DNA of 33,086 nucleotides from Solirubrobacterales bacterium (GTDB lineage Bacteria; Actinomycetota; Thermoleophilia; Solirubrobacterales; 70-9), in NCBI GenBank assembly GCA_019456285.1, contig VRUE01000018.1, forward strand, positions 1-33,086, given 5' to 3'. How positions within the stretch are numbered: position 1 is the first letter of the stretch; each line of letters opens with the position of its first letter. The notes beneath the pieces are model-generated. The model searched no databases, had not been told where the DNA came from, and was given only the letters and a program-made list of their open reading frames with translations. This document shows, in pieces, positions 1-8,504 of this stretch. Made by a program: the position numbers and the translations under genes.

Positions 1-1169
1 AGCGAGCGCACCTGCGACGAGCCCTGGAGCTTGCCGAGCGCGGGCGCGGACGGGTGAGTCCGAATCCCCTGGTCGGGGCGGTGATCGTGCGGGATGGTGA
101 GGTGATTGGAGAGGGTTTTCACGCCGAGCTTGGTGATTTGCATGCCGAGCGGGCGGCGCTGGAGGACTGCCGCCGCCGCGGTGAGGACCCCGCCGGGGCG
201 ACGATGTACGTGACCCTGGAGCCCTGCGCGCACCACGGCCGCCAGCCGCCCTGCACCGAGGCGATCCTCGAGGTCGGGATCGAGTGCGTGGTGATCGCTT
301 CCGAGGACCCGACCGAGAAGGCGGCCGGCCGCGGCCCCGGCATCCTCCGCGACGGCGGCGTCGAGGTCGAGCTTGCCGCCGGCGAGGAGGCGACCGCCGC
401 GCGCCTGCTCAACCAGCCCTTCCGCAAGCACGCCCGCACCGGGCTGCCCCTGGTCACCCTCAAGATGGCGATCTCGCTCGACGGGCGCACCTCAACCGCC
501 TCCGGCGACTCGCCCTGGATCTCCGGCGAGCGCAGCCGTGCCCTCGTCCACCGCTGGCGGGCGGATTCCGACGCGATCGCGGTCGGGATCGGCACCGCCC
601 TCGCCGACGACCCGCTCCTTACCGCTCGCGACCCGGAGGCCGCGCGCCAGCCGGTCCGCGTCGTCTTCGACTCCCACGCACGACTTCCCCTCGACTCGCA
701 GCTCTTGAAGACGATCGAGCAGTCGCCGCTGATCGTCGTCACCGCACCCGAGGCCGACTCCGCCCGCGTCAAGGCGCTGCGCGAGGCGGGCGCCGAGATT
801 GCGGTCGCCGGTGGCTCGACCCCCGCCGAACGCATCCGCTCTGCCCTCGCCGACCTCGGCCGCCGGGGCATCACCAGCCTCCTCCTCGAGGGCGGCCAGA
901 CGCTCGCCGCCGCCTTCACCGACGCCGACGCAGTCGACGAGACGCGCCTCTTCGTGGCGCCGGTTCTCCTGGGCGGGGTTGCGGCGGCCCCTCGCGCGGG
1001 AGGCGTCGGGGTGGGGGGTCGTCCGCAGCCCGAAGCCTGCGGAGGGCAGGGCCCCGACCCCGATGCCCCGCGATCGGGCGGGGAGGGCACCCCCACCCTC
1101 CCCCAGCACCGCACCGTAGAGACGGTCGGCGAGGATCTGCTGATCACGGCCCGGTTCAAGGAGTGGTGA
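1..1169 (+). CDS. ribD: Bifunctional riboflavin deaminase/reductase RibD (5' end outside window)
   Basis: RibD carries out two successive steps of riboflavin synthesis: deamination of the pyrimidine made by GTP cyclohydrolase II, then NADPH-dependent reduction of its ribose. The reading frame is open from base 3 and reads RALELAERGRGR before SPNPLVGAV, the usual RibD N-terminus. The GTG at 54 is therefore not the real start, and the gene begins upstream of the window. The deaminase domain shows HAE (zinc ligand and proton shuttle) and PCAHHGRQPPC (two zinc cysteines). The reductase domain starts near LVTLKMAISLDG and contains VGIGTALADDPLLT. Near the C-terminus, after APVLLGG, a glycine/proline-rich stretch of about 35 residues (bases 998-1103) interrupts the normal fold. 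It is a family B palindromic element read in frame. The enzyme end VGEDLLITARF follows intact. First gene of the rib operon; ribE starts 1 nt after its stop. Confidence 0.95.
   Translation, partial: RAHLRRALELAERGRGRVSPNPLVGAVIVRDGEVIGEGFHAELGDLHAERAALEDCRRRGEDPAGATMYVTLEPCAHHGRQPPCTEAILEVGIECVVIASEDPTEKAAGRGPGILRDGGVEVELAAGEEATAARLLNQPFRKHARTGLPLVTLKMAISLDGRTSTASGDSPWISGERSRALVHRWRADSDAIAVGIGTALADDPLLTARDPEAARQPVRVVFDSHARLPLDSQLLKTIEQSPLIVVTAPEADSARVKALREAGAEIAVAGGSTPAERIRSALADLGRRGITSLLLEGGQTLAAAFTDADAVDETRLFVAPVLLGGVAAAPRAGGVGVGGRPQPEACGGQGPDPDAPRSGGEGTPTLPQHRTVETVGEDLLITARFKEW
998..1103 (+). repeat. Family B palindromic element, copy 1, in frame inside ribD
   Basis: The 33-nt core at 1028-1060 matches the recG copy (6200-6232) at 30 of 33 positions by direct comparison. 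The arms pair: GGGTGGGGG at 1009-1017 is the exact reverse complement of CCCCCACCC at 1090-1098. An alternative outer pairing is GGGAGG (998-1003) with CCTCCC (1097-1102). In the ribD frame it encodes GGVGVGG and CGGQGPDP, the same phase used by the recG copy. It is shorter than the other two copies, lacking part of the 3' half. The boundaries are approximate. Confidence 0.75.
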
Positions 1170-1170
1170 G

Positions 1171-1776
1171 GTGTTCACCGGACTGATTCAGGATGTCGGG
1201 AGCGTGGAGGCTGTCGAGGCCGGCAGCGATGGGGCGAGGCTGCGGATCGTCACGGATCTCGGTGCCGAAATCTCCCCCGGGGACTCGGTGGCTGTCGACG
1301 GCGCCTGCCTGACCGCGACCGGCGCCGATGCGGGCAGCTTCGAGACGGAGGCGATGAACCAGACGTTGGAGGTGACGTCGCTCAAGGGACTTGAGGCTGG
1401 GAGCCGGGTCAATCTGGAGCTGGCGATGAAGGCCTCGGATCGGTTGGGCGGGCACATCCTCCAAGGCCATGTCGACGCTGTGGGCGAGGTGGTCTCGATC
1501 GAGGAGGACGGCTTCGCCCGGCGCCTCCGCGTCGCGCTTGAGCCGGAGTTGCTGCGCTACGCGGTCGAGCGGGGATCGATCGGCCTGAACGGGACCAGCC
1601 TCACCGTGGCTGCGCTGGGCGAGGGGTGGGTGGAGGCGTCCCTGATACCGGAGACGCTGCAGCGCACCAACCTGGGCGACGCGGCGCCGGGCGACAAGCT
1701 GAACGTGGAGTGCGACATTGTGGCGAAGTACGTGGAGCGGCTGGTGTCACCATTCGTTGGAAAGGAGCAAGCGTGA
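1171..1776 (+). CDS. ribE: Riboflavin synthase, alpha subunit
   Basis: It catalyses the last step of riboflavin synthesis, dismutation of two 6,7-dimethyl-8-ribityllumazine molecules into riboflavin and the pyrimidine intermediate. The 201-residue protein begins MFTGLIQDVG, the family N-terminus, from a GTG start. It contains two tandem lumazine-binding barrels: the first has VDGACLT, and the second starts near GGHILQGHVDAVG and contains SIGLNGTSLTV. The length is normal for the family (about 200-220). It starts 1 nt after ribD, and its TGA overlaps the GTG start of ribBA, so translation of the operon is probably coupled. Confidence 0.96.
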   Translation: MFTGLIQDVGSVEAVEAGSDGARLRIVTDLGAEISPGDSVAVDGACLTATGADAGSFETEAMNQTLEVTSLKGLEAGSRVNLELAMKASDRLGGHILQGHVDAVGEVVSIEEDGFARRLRVALEPELLRYAVERGSIGLNGTSLTVAALGEGWVEASLIPETLQRTNLGDAAPGDKLNVECDIVAKYVERLVSPFVGKEQA

Positions 1777-3098
1777 GCCATATGACGGAGACGACCAGGA
1801 GAGGGAACGCGGGGCAGGCGGTGGGCAAGAGCCCGTTCGCGACGATCGAGGAGGCGATCGAGGAGATCCGCCGCGGCCGCATGGTCGTCGTCTGCGACGG
1901 CGAGGACCGCGAGAACGAGGGCGACCTGGTGATGGCGGCGCAGTTCGCCACCCCGGAGGCGGTCAACTTCATGGCCAAGGAGGCGCGCGGGCTGATCTGC
2001 CTGGCGCTGACCACCGAGCGCTGTGAGAAGCTCGGCCTCAACCTGATGGCGGCCAAGAACGAGGCGCCGCTGCAGACCGCCTTCACGGTGACGATCGAGG
2101 CGGCGGGCGGGATCAGCACCGGGATCTCCGCGCATGACCGCGCCCACACGATCCAGGTCGCGATCGACCCCAACTCCGGCCCCGGCGAGATCGTCGTCCC
2201 CGGCCACATGTTCCCGCTGCGCGCCAAAGACGGCGGCGTGCTGGAGCGCACCGGCCACACCGAGGCCAGCGTCGACCTCGCCCGCCTCGCCGGCCTCACC
2301 CCGGCCGGGGTGATCTGCGAGGTGATGAACGACGACGGCACGATGGCCCGCGTCCCCGACCTCGTCCCCTACTGCGAGCGCCACCGCCTGAAGATGGTCA
2401 CGGTCGCCGACCTGGTCGCCTACCGCCGCCGCACCGAGAAGCTGGTCGAGCGGGTCGTCTCGACCGCGCTGCCGACCGTGTTCGGCGACTTCAGCGCGGT
2501 CGGCTACCGCTCCCTGGTCGACGACAAGCACCACGTCGCGATGGTCAAGGGGGAGGTCGACGGCGTCGAGGACGTGCTGGTCCGCGTCCACAGCGAGTGC
2601 CTGACCGGCGACGTCTTCCACAGCATGCGCTGCGACTGCGGCGAGCAGCTGGCGGCGGCGCTGACGATGATCGAGCGCGAGGGGCGGGGCGTGCTGCTCT
2701 ACCTCTCCCAGGAGGGGCGCGGGATCGGCCTGCTCAACAAGCTGAGGGCCTACAAGCTGCAGGAGAAGGGCGTCGACACGGTCGAGGCCAATCTGAAGCT
2801 GGGCCTGCCGGCCGACCTGCGCGACTACGGGATCGGGGCCCAGATCCTCGGCGACCTCGGCCTGACCAGCATCCGCATCCTCACCAACAACCCGAAGAAG
2901 ATCGTCGGGCTGGAGGGGTACGGGCTCTCGGTCAGCGAGCAGGTGCCGATCGAAACCGTCCCCAACGCCCACAACGAAGGCTACCTGCGGGCGAAGCGCG
3001 ACAAGCTCGGCCACACCCTCCACCACCAGGGGCTCGCCTTCGACGAGGAGATGATCCACGACGAGGAAGAACGCAACGCGGGGGCCGGGGGTGACTGA
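1773..3098 (+). CDS. ribBA: Bifunctional DHBP synthase / GTP cyclohydrolase II
   Basis: This fusion supplies both riboflavin precursors: 3,4-dihydroxy-2-butanone 4-phosphate from ribulose 5-phosphate (N-terminal RibB half) and the pyrimidine from GTP (C-terminal RibA half). RibB shows DGEDRENEGD (metal site) and GHTEASVDLARLAG. RibA shows the zinc cysteines in CLTGDVFHSMRCDCGEQL and the GRGIGL loop. The GTG at 1773 was chosen because AAAGGAG at 1761-1767 is 5 nt upstream and it overlaps the ribE stop as GTGA. The ATG at 1782 is possible but poorly spaced. The protein is 441 residues, somewhat longer than typical, with a polar tail (EEERNAGAGGD) past the RibA domain. ribH overlaps its 3' end by 8 nt. 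Confidence 0.95.
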   Translation: MSHMTETTRRGNAGQAVGKSPFATIEEAIEEIRRGRMVVVCDGEDRENEGDLVMAAQFATPEAVNFMAKEARGLICLALTTERCEKLGLNLMAAKNEAPLQTAFTVTIEAAGGISTGISAHDRAHTIQVAIDPNSGPGEIVVPGHMFPLRAKDGGVLERTGHTEASVDLARLAGLTPAGVICEVMNDDGTMARVPDLVPYCERHRLKMVTVADLVAYRRRTEKLVERVVSTALPTVFGDFSAVGYRSLVDDKHHVAMVKGEVDGVEDVLVRVHSECLTGDVFHSMRCDCGEQLAAALTMIEREGRGVLLYLSQEGRGIGLLNKLRAYKLQEKGVDTVEANLKLGLPADLRDYGIGAQILGDLGLTSIRILTNNPKKIVGLEGYGLSVSEQVPIETVPNAHNEGYLRAKRDKLGHTLHHQGLAFDEEMIHDEEERNAGAGGD

Positions 3099-3582
3099 GG
3101 CCGGAGCGTTCCTGGAGGCGTTCAGCGAGGAGGAGCGCGCGACCCTGGCGCCGCTGCGGTTCGCGGTCTGCGTCGGCCGCTTCCACGAGGACCTGGCGGA
3201 ACGGCTGCTGAGCGGCGCCAGGGAGGGATTCGAGCTGGCCGGCGTCCCGGCCTCCTCGGTGAGCCAGGCCTCGGTCCCCGGCGCCTACGAGCTTCCCTTC
3301 GCCGCGAAGCTCCAGGCGCGGACCGGCCGCTTCGCCGGGATCGCCTGCCTCGGCGTCGTGATCCGCGGCGAGACCGACCACTACGACTTCGTCTGCGCCG
3401 AGGCCGCCCGCGGCATCCAGGACGTGCAGCTGGGGACCGGCGTGCCCTGCGCCTTCGGGGTGATCACCTGCGACACGATGGAGCAGGCGCTGGCAAGGGC
3501 CGGCGGCGGCAAGCGCGACCAGGGCCGCAGCACCGCCCTGACCGTCGCCCGGATGGCGCTGCTGCAACGCCAGCTGGGTTAA
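3091..3582 (+). CDS. ribH: 6,7-dimethyl-8-ribityllumazine synthase
   Basis: It condenses the RibA/RibD pyrimidine with dihydroxybutanone phosphate to give lumazine, the substrate of RibE, usually within an icosahedral or pentameric assembly. Family motifs are VPGAYELPFAA, LGVVIRGETDHYDFVC (catalytic His) and PCAFGVITCDTMEQALARAG. The 163-residue protein has a slightly long N-terminal leader before FAVCVGRFHEDL. The GTG start overlaps the ribBA stop by 8 nt. It is the last gene of the rib operon, and a family A palindromic element follows 53 nt after its TAA. Confidence 0.95.
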   Translation: MTEAGAFLEAFSEEERATLAPLRFAVCVGRFHEDLAERLLSGAREGFELAGVPASSVSQASVPGAYELPFAAKLQARTGRFAGIACLGVVIRGETDHYDFVCAEAARGIQDVQLGTGVPCAFGVITCDTMEQALARAGGGKRDQGRSTALTVARMALLQRQLG

Positions 3583-3635
3583 GAATAAGAACGAGATTCC
3601 GACAACGCCCACAGCGGGGTGCGGTGTCGGTCCTC

Positions 3636-3799
3636 AGTGACTATCCGAAAACCCGCGTGTGTGGCTGGCGAGCGCCGGACCAAGCGGGGCGAGGACGCAG
3701 GGAGGCCGAATAGCCGGGCGCTATTTGGCCGACCGAGGACGCAGCCCCGCGCAGCGTCCGCCGCCGCCGGGCGTGTGCGGGGGTTTTCAGATAGTCACT
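3636..3799 (+). repeat. Family A structured palindromic element, copy 1 (ribH-rpmB)
   Basis: The outer arms AGTGACTATC (3636-3645) and GATAGTCACT (3790-3799) pair perfectly. After one mismatch the stem continues with GAAAACCC (3647-3654) and GGGTTTTC (3781-3788). Inside are motif 1, GAGGACGCAGGGAGG (3691-3705), then an inner hairpin of GGCCGAATAGC (3704-3714) with GCTATTTGGCC (3720-3730), 11 pairs including one G-T. Motif 2, GACCGAGGACGCAG (3731-3744), follows. The order stem, motif 1, hairpin, motif 2, stem recurs in the other family A copies. Its right arm ends 5 nt before the rpmB -10 box. Confidence 0.85.
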
Positions 3800-3803
3800 T
3801 AGC

Positions 3804-3809
3804 TACCAT
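3804..3809 (+). promoter_or_regulatory. -10 box of a near-leaderless rpmB promoter
   Basis: TACCAT lies 10 nt before the rpmB ATG, within TTAGCTACCAT. The same TANCTACCAT string precedes rpmF at the identical distance and also rplS. No clear -35 was found. Confidence 0.55.
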
Positions 3810-3819
3810 GCACGACCCG

Positions 3820-4011
3820 ATGGCCAAGGTATGCCACAGCTGCGGCAAGGGGCCGGCGTTCGGCAACTCCCGCAGCCACTCGATGGTCGCGACCAGGCGG
3901 CGCTTCGACCCGAACCTGCAGAAGGTCCGGATCCAGGACGGCGGCGCCAGCCGGCGCGTCTACGTCTGCGTCCGCTGCCTGAAGTCCAACAAGGTCACCA
4001 AGGCCGCGTAG
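3820..4011 (+). CDS. rpmB: Large ribosomal subunit protein bL28
   Basis: A 63-residue ribosomal protein of the 50S subunit. It starts [12 protein letters not shown] and contains [12 protein letters not shown]. Four cysteines in two pairs (CHSC and CVRC) indicate the zinc-binding form of L28. The ATG at 3820 was preferred over upstream in-frame starts because it gives the canonical MAKVC start and sits 10 nt after a TACCAT -10 box. It lies alone between the rib operon and the DAK2 gene, each with its own promoter. Confidence 0.95.
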   Translation: MAKVCHSCGKGPAFGNSRSHSMVATRRRFDPNLQKVRIQDGGASRRVYVCVRCLKSNKVTKAA

Positions 4012-4055
4012 ACCCGGCCGTAGCCGCCACTGCTCTCGCGTCCGAGCGCGGTAGC

Positions 4056-4061
4056 TAGATT
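4056..4061 (+). promoter_or_regulatory. -10 box of a leaderless promoter for the DAK2 gene
   Basis: TAGATT ends 7 nt before the ATG at 4069, so transcription would begin at or next to the start codon. No Shine-Dalgarno sequence is present, in agreement with a leaderless message. The ilvD promoter has the same hexamer at 9 nt. Confidence 0.55.
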
Positions 4062-4068
4062 TCGGTCA

Positions 4069-5700
4069 ATGCCCGACCCCAGCATCGCGCGATTCCGGCG
4101 CGTCATCACCTCTGCCTACGCGTACCTCGAGGAGCGCCGCCAGGAGGTCAACGACTTGAACGTGTTCCCGGTCGCCGACGGCGATACGGGCGACAACATG
4201 GCGATGACGATGCGCGCCGTGATGGAGGAGCTGGATCGGCTCGACGGGCTCGAGGTCGACGAGGTCGGCCGCACCCGGCTGGTGCAGGCGCTGGCCCGCG
4301 CCGCGTTGATGGGGGCGCGGGGCAACTCCGGCGTCATCCTCAGCCAGATCGTGCGCGGCGCCGCCGAGGAGCTGGCCAGCCGTCCCGGGGAGCTGGTCGA
4401 CCCGGTCCTCGTCGCGTCGGCCTTCGCCAGTGCCGCCGAGGCCTCCTACGAATCGGTTCGCGAGCCGGCCGAGGGGACGATGCTGACCGTCTTCCGCGAG
4501 ATGGCGCACTCGATCGCCCGCCAGCTCGCCCACCTGGAGGCCGGCAGGCAGCGGTTCGACCGCGGCGTCAGCGACAAGCGGCAGGACGCCGTCCTCGCGG
4601 AGGTCCTGGAGCGGGCGATCGCCGACGGCCAGAGGGCGGTCGAGCGGACGCCGGAGCAGCTCGACGTGCTGCGCGAGTCCGGCGTCGTCGACGCCGGCGG
4701 CTACGGCCTGGTGCTGATCCTCGCCGGGGTCGTCGCCGGGCTGCGGGGCGACTCCGCCGAGGCGCCGGAGATCTCCCACCACGGGGCGCCCCGGCTCAGC
4801 CGCCCGCAGCACGAGGACAGTCGCTTCCGCTACTGCACCAACTTCATCGTTTCCGGGACCGGTCTGGAGGGCCGTGACTTCCTTCCCCGGCTGGAGGGGC
4901 TCGGCGACTCGGTCCTCGTGGTCGGCGACGAGGTGACGCTCAAGGTCCACGTCCACACCGACGAGCCCGAGGCGGCCGTCACCCTCTTCGAAGGGGCGGG
5001 CCGGGTCACCAACCTCGACGTCGCCGACATGCGGGAGCAGATCGCCAAGCGTCGCGCCCGCCTGGAGAACGGGCGGACAGGGGTCCTGGCGGTCGCCGCG
5101 GGCGAGGGGCTGGAGCGGTTGTTCGGGGAGCTGGGCGCTCACGTCGTGTGCGGCGGCGAGACGCTCAACCCGTCGACCTACGAACTGCTGGCCGGGATCC
5201 ACGAGATCCAGGCGGAGGAGGTGCTCGTCCTGCCCAGCTCCTCCAACGTGGTCATGGCGGCTGAGCGCGCCTGCGAGCTGTCGGAGAAGCCGGCCCGGGT
5301 CGTGGCCGCGACCTCGCAGCAGGCGAGCCTGCTGGCCCTGGTCGAGCTCGACCCCGCCGCCTCGGTGGAGGAGAACGCGGGGCGGCTCGACGCGGCGCTG
5401 GCGGACGTCGCCAGCGGCGGCGTCGCTCCCGCCGCCCGAGACGACGCCCGGGGACGCTTCCGTCAAGGCGACGCGGTCGGCTTCGCCGGCGATGAGATCG
5501 TCGCCTGGGGCGGCGCCGGCTCGACCCTGGCGGCGACGATCGAGCGCCTCGCGCAGGGGGCCGAGATCGTCACCGTGCTTGCCGGCGACGGCGCGCCGAT
5601 CCCGCTGGCGGAGATCGACACGCACGTCCCGGGCGGGGTTGAGGTCGAGACCCACGAGGGTGGTCAGCCGAGCTGGTGGTGGCTGCTCGCCGCCCAGTAG
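4069..5700 (+). CDS. DAK2 domain fatty acid kinase-like protein (FakA/YloV family)
   Basis: The N-terminal DhaL/DAK2 domain, residues about 10-200, has the metal and nucleotide aspartates in VADGDTGDNMAMTM and the phosphate-contacting loop ARGNSGVILSQI. The middle and C-terminal parts (residues about 250-543) match the FakA architecture. In characterised members FakA phosphorylates fatty acids bound to FakB (DegV) proteins, which links exogenous fatty acids to phospholipid synthesis. Its 543 residues are normal for the family (about 550). It follows rpmB and precedes recG, the standard actinobacterial and firmicute neighbourhood. Its TAG overlaps the recG GTG by one base. The kinase role is inferred from family membership. 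Confidence 0.9.
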   Translation: MPDPSIARFRRVITSAYAYLEERRQEVNDLNVFPVADGDTGDNMAMTMRAVMEELDRLDGLEVDEVGRTRLVQALARAALMGARGNSGVILSQIVRGAAEELASRPGELVDPVLVASAFASAAEASYESVREPAEGTMLTVFREMAHSIARQLAHLEAGRQRFDRGVSDKRQDAVLAEVLERAIADGQRAVERTPEQLDVLRESGVVDAGGYGLVLILAGVVAGLRGDSAEAPEISHHGAPRLSRPQHEDSRFRYCTNFIVSGTGLEGRDFLPRLEGLGDSVLVVGDEVTLKVHVHTDEPEAAVTLFEGAGRVTNLDVADMREQIAKRRARLENGRTGVLAVAAGEGLERLFGELGAHVVCGGETLNPSTYELLAGIHEIQAEEVLVLPSSSNVVMAAERACELSEKPARVVAATSQQASLLALVELDPAASVEENAGRLDAALADVASGGVAPAARDDARGRFRQGDAVGFAGDEIVAWGGAGSTLAATIERLAQGAEIVTVLAGDGAPIPLAEIDTHVPGGVEVETHEGGQPSWWWLLAAQ

Positions 5701-7958
5701 TGCGCTCCTTCGCCGGCGTCTCCAAGCTCACCAGGGCGCAGCTGCGCGACGCGCCGGTCCGCTGGCCGCGGCCGAGCACCCTCGACCGTCCCCTGACCAC
5801 ACTCGCCGGTGTCGGGCCGAAGCTCTCCGAGGCAGCCGCGGAGGCCGGCATCGAGACCGTCGGCGACCTCCTGCTGCGCGTCCCCCACAGCCATCGCGAC
5901 CGCACGATCGAACCTCTGGGGGAGATCGAACCAGGTCGGCAGGCGACCGTCCATGTCGAGGTGCTCGGCACCAGACCTCGTCCGTTTCGGCGCCGCGGCC
6001 TGAGCATCGTTTCGGTCAAGGTCGGCGACGACAGCGGATCCACCAGGGCCACCTGGTTCAACCAGCCCTGGGTCGCGCAGAAGCTGACCGCAGGGACCCC
6101 GCTGCTCTTAACCGGCTCAGCGGATAAGCGCGGCTTCCGAGTGTCGGAGTACGAATTCGTGTCTGCCGCGGGTGGCGTCGGCGTGGGGGGGACTCCGCCG
6201 CCCGGAGGCTGCGGAGGGCAAGGCCCCGACCCTGCCACCGACCGGTCCCTTCGCCCGGAGCAGCGCGCAGGGCAAGGAGGGCGCCCCACCCGGCGACAGG
6301 ACCCGCGGCCGACCAGGATCGTCCCGGTGCATCCGGCGACCGAGCGGCTGAAGCCGCGGCGGTTGCGGCAGTGGATGGAGCAGGCCTGCGTCCTAGCCGG
6401 GGACGCGATCGAGCCGCTGCCCGCGGAGCTTCGCGCTCGCCGCGGGCTCGCCCGAGTGGGCGATGCTCTCTGTGCCGTCCACTTTCCCGAGGACGAGGTG
6501 GACGCCGAGGAGGCGCGGCGGCGGCTTGCCTTCGAGGAGCTGTTCCTCTACCAGGCCATCCTGGCTACTCGCAAACGTGCGCACCGGGTCGCCCGGCCCG
6601 CGCCGAGGCTGGGGGAGGCCGGGGAGCTGGTGGGACGGTGGGTCGAGTCGCTGCCGTTCGAGCCGACCAAGGGCCAGCTGGCGGCGTTCGACGAGATCGA
6701 CGCCGATCTCGACTCCGGCGAGCCGATGCAGCGGCTGCTGATGGGGGAGGTCGGGTCGGGGAAGACCGTCATCGCCCTCTACTCGATGCTGCGGGCATTG
6801 GAGGCTGGGTTTCAGGGGGTGCTGATGGCGCCCACCGAGACACTGGCCGAGCAGCATGCGGCGACCCTGGACCGGTTGCTCGTGCACGAGCCGCTGCCGT
6901 TCGCGCGGCTGACCGGCGCGACGCCGGCGGTGCTGCGGCGCGAGGCGCTGGAGCGGCTGGCCACCGGCGAGCTGGGGTTGGTGGTCGGGACGCATGCGCT
7001 GATCGAGCCGGCGGTCGAGTTCGCCCGCCTGGGCCTTTGCGTGGTCGACGAGCAGCACCGCTTCGGGGTCGAGCAGCGCCGGGCGCTGGACTCGAAGGGG
7101 CCGGAGGGGATGGCGCCCCACGTCCTCCACATGACCGCGACGCCGATTCCGCGGACCCTCTCGCTGACCGCCTACGGCGACCTCGACACGACGGCGCTGC
7201 GCGAGCTGCCGGCGGGACGGCGCCCGGTCGAGACCCGCCTGGTCGGGGAGGACGACCGCGCCGCCGCCTACGAGTTCGTCCGCGAGCGGCTGCGCGAGGG
7301 GCGCCAGGCCTACGTCGTCTGCCCGCTGGTCACCGAGTCCGAGAAGCTTCAGGGCCGCGCCGCCGAAGGGGAGGCCGAGCGGCTGGCGGCGGGCGAGCTG
7401 CGCGGCTTCGCGCTCGGCGTCCTGCACGGCCAGATGCCCTCGGCCCGCAAGAGCGAGGCGATGGAGGCCTTCGCCGGCGGCGGGCTCGACGTCCTCGTCG
7501 CGACCACGGTGATCGAGGTGGGGATCGACGTGCCCAACGCGACGGTGATGCTGATCGAGGGGGCGGAGCGCTACGGCGTCTCCCAGCTCCACCAGCTGCG
7601 GGGGCGGGTGGGGCGCGGCGAGCACGAGTCCCACTGCCTGCTGCTCGCCGAACGGGCGGGCGAGCCGGCGCGGCGGCGGCTGCGGGCGGTCGTGCGGGAG
7701 CGGGACGGCTTCAAGCTCGCCGAGGTCGACCTCGGCCTGCGCGGCGAGGGGGAGGTGCTCGGCACCCGCCAGCACGGCATGCCGCGTTTCGCGGTGGCCG
7801 AGCTTCCCGAGGACACTCCGACCCTGCTCGCGGCGCGCGATGAGGTACTGGCCCTGCTGCGCCGCCACCGTTCGCTCGATGCCCCGGAGCTTGGCCCGCT
7901 GCTGGAGGCGGCGCGGCGCCGGTTCGGCGCCGGCGCGGCCGACCCGATACCACTCTGA
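5700..7958 (+). CDS. recG: ATP-dependent DNA helicase RecG (with in-frame palindromic insertion)
   Basis: RecG reverses stalled replication forks and branch-migrates recombination intermediates. The wedge (OB) domain spans residues about 35-210 and includes LAGVGPKLSEAAAEAGI. The helicase core has Walker A GEVGSGKT, the DEQHRFGV box (motif II), TATPIP (motif III), and motifs V/VI in TTVIEVGIDVPNA and LRGRVGRG. The GTG at 5700 overlaps the preceding TAG. In the wedge domain, between SEYEFVSAA and RIVPVHPATE, about 48 residues (156-203) rich in Gly, Pro and Arg come from a family B element at 6166-6308. The frame continues normally, so the enzyme is probably functional with an enlarged surface loop. 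The total of 752 residues exceeds typical RecG (about 690-740) partly for this reason. Confidence 0.95.
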   Translation: MRSFAGVSKLTRAQLRDAPVRWPRPSTLDRPLTTLAGVGPKLSEAAAEAGIETVGDLLLRVPHSHRDRTIEPLGEIEPGRQATVHVEVLGTRPRPFRRRGLSIVSVKVGDDSGSTRATWFNQPWVAQKLTAGTPLLLTGSADKRGFRVSEYEFVSAAGGVGVGGTPPPGGCGGQGPDPATDRSLRPEQRAGQGGRPTRRQDPRPTRIVPVHPATERLKPRRLRQWMEQACVLAGDAIEPLPAELRARRGLARVGDALCAVHFPEDEVDAEEARRRLAFEELFLYQAILATRKRAHRVARPAPRLGEAGELVGRWVESLPFEPTKGQLAAFDEIDADLDSGEPMQRLLMGEVGSGKTVIALYSMLRALEAGFQGVLMAPTETLAEQHAATLDRLLVHEPLPFARLTGATPAVLRREALERLATGELGLVVGTHALIEPAVEFARLGLCVVDEQHRFGVEQRRALDSKGPEGMAPHVLHMTATPIPRTLSLTAYGDLDTTALRELPAGRRPVETRLVGEDDRAAAYEFVRERLREGRQAYVVCPLVTESEKLQGRAAEGEAERLAAGELRGFALGVLHGQMPSARKSEAMEAFAGGGLDVLVATTVIEVGIDVPNATVMLIEGAERYGVSQLHQLRGRVGRGEHESHCLLLAERAGEPARRRLRAVVRERDGFKLAEVDLGLRGEGEVLGTRQHGMPRFAVAELPEDTPTLLAARDEVLALLRRHRSLDAPELGPLLEAARRRFGAGAADPIPL
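6166..6308 (+). repeat. Family B palindromic element, copy 2, in frame inside recG
   Basis: The terminal arms CCGCGGGT (6166-6173) and ACCCGCGG (6301-6308) are perfect reverse complements. Pairing continues with GTCG (6177-6180) to CGAC (6294-6297) and GTGGGG (6183-6188) to CCCCAC (6284-6289). The 33-nt core is at 6200-6232. The 3' half contains TCGCCCGGAGCAGCGCGCAG, which has a close counterpart in copy 3. It stays open in the recG frame and encodes CGGQGPDP and, further on, RSLRPEQRAG. Total length is 143 nt. Confidence 0.85.
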
Positions 7959-7961
7959 GCC

Positions 7962-8504
7962 ATGCGGATCATCGCCGGAGAGCTGAGGGGCCGGCGCCTC
8001 GTCGCGCCGCGCGGCTGGAAGGTGCGCCCGACCTCCGACCGGGTCCGCGAGGCGATCTTCTCCGCCCTCGGGGAGGTCACCGGGGCCCGCGTCCTCGACC
8101 TCTACTGCGGCACCGGCGCGCTGGCGATCGAGGCGCTCTCGCGCGGCGCCGCCGACGCGGTGCTCGTCGACCGCGACACCCGTCCCGCGCTCGGCAACGT
8201 CGAGCGGCTCGGGCTCGGCGACCGCGTCGAGCTGGTCCGCTCCGACATCCCCCGCTGGCTGGCCGGCCACCCGGAAGGCCCGGAGGCGCCCCGCTTCGAC
8301 CTCGTCTTCGTCGATGCTCCGTATAGACTCGCCGAGCGCGTGGGGCAGGAACTGGACACCCATCTGCCGCGCCTTCTCGCGGAGGGGGGCCGGGCGATCG
8401 TCGAGAGCGGCGCCCGCCGCCCGCTTCGCGTCGAGTCCCTCGACCGCCTCCGCCGGCGGCGCTACGGGGCCGCCGACGTCTCTTTCTACGGAGAGGCGTC
8501 GTGA
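7962..8504 (+). CDS. rsmD: 16S rRNA m2G966 methyltransferase RsmD
   Basis: A Rossmann-fold SAM-dependent enzyme that methylates N2 of G966 of 16S rRNA during 30S assembly. Its 180 residues begin MRIIAGELRGRRL, the family signature, followed by RPTSDRVREAIFSAL. The SAM loop is LDLYCGTGALAIEALSRGA. The catalytic motif, usually DPPY or DPPF, reads DAPY here. It starts 3 nt after recG, and its TGA overlaps the coaD GTG start (GTGA), the usual rsmD-coaD pairing. Identification is secure. The DAPY substitution is an observation whose effect is unknown. Confidence 0.93.
   Translation: MRIIAGELRGRRLVAPRGWKVRPTSDRVREAIFSALGEVTGARVLDLYCGTGALAIEALSRGAADAVLVDRDTRPALGNVERLGLGDRVELVRSDIPRWLAGHPEGPEAPRFDLVFVDAPYRLAERVGQELDTHLPRLLAEGGRAIVESGARRPLRVESLDRLRRRRYGAADVSFYGEAS

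Noticed and set aside
1-60. FMN riboswitch controlling the rib operon
   Set aside because: The start of ribD and its leader are outside the window, so nothing can be said.
980-1120. Frameshift or pseudogene in ribD at the unusual C-terminal stretch
   Set aside because: The normal RibD ending (VGEDLLITARF) resumes in the same frame after the insert, and the insert matches the recG and trmD-upstream repeats, so it is an in-frame element.
3620-3640. Extra family A motif 2 fragment (TCGGTCCTCAGTGA) just left of copy 1
   Set aside because: The resemblance to GGCGTCCTCAGTCG is limited to about eight consecutive bases, and part of it is the stem of copy 1 itself.
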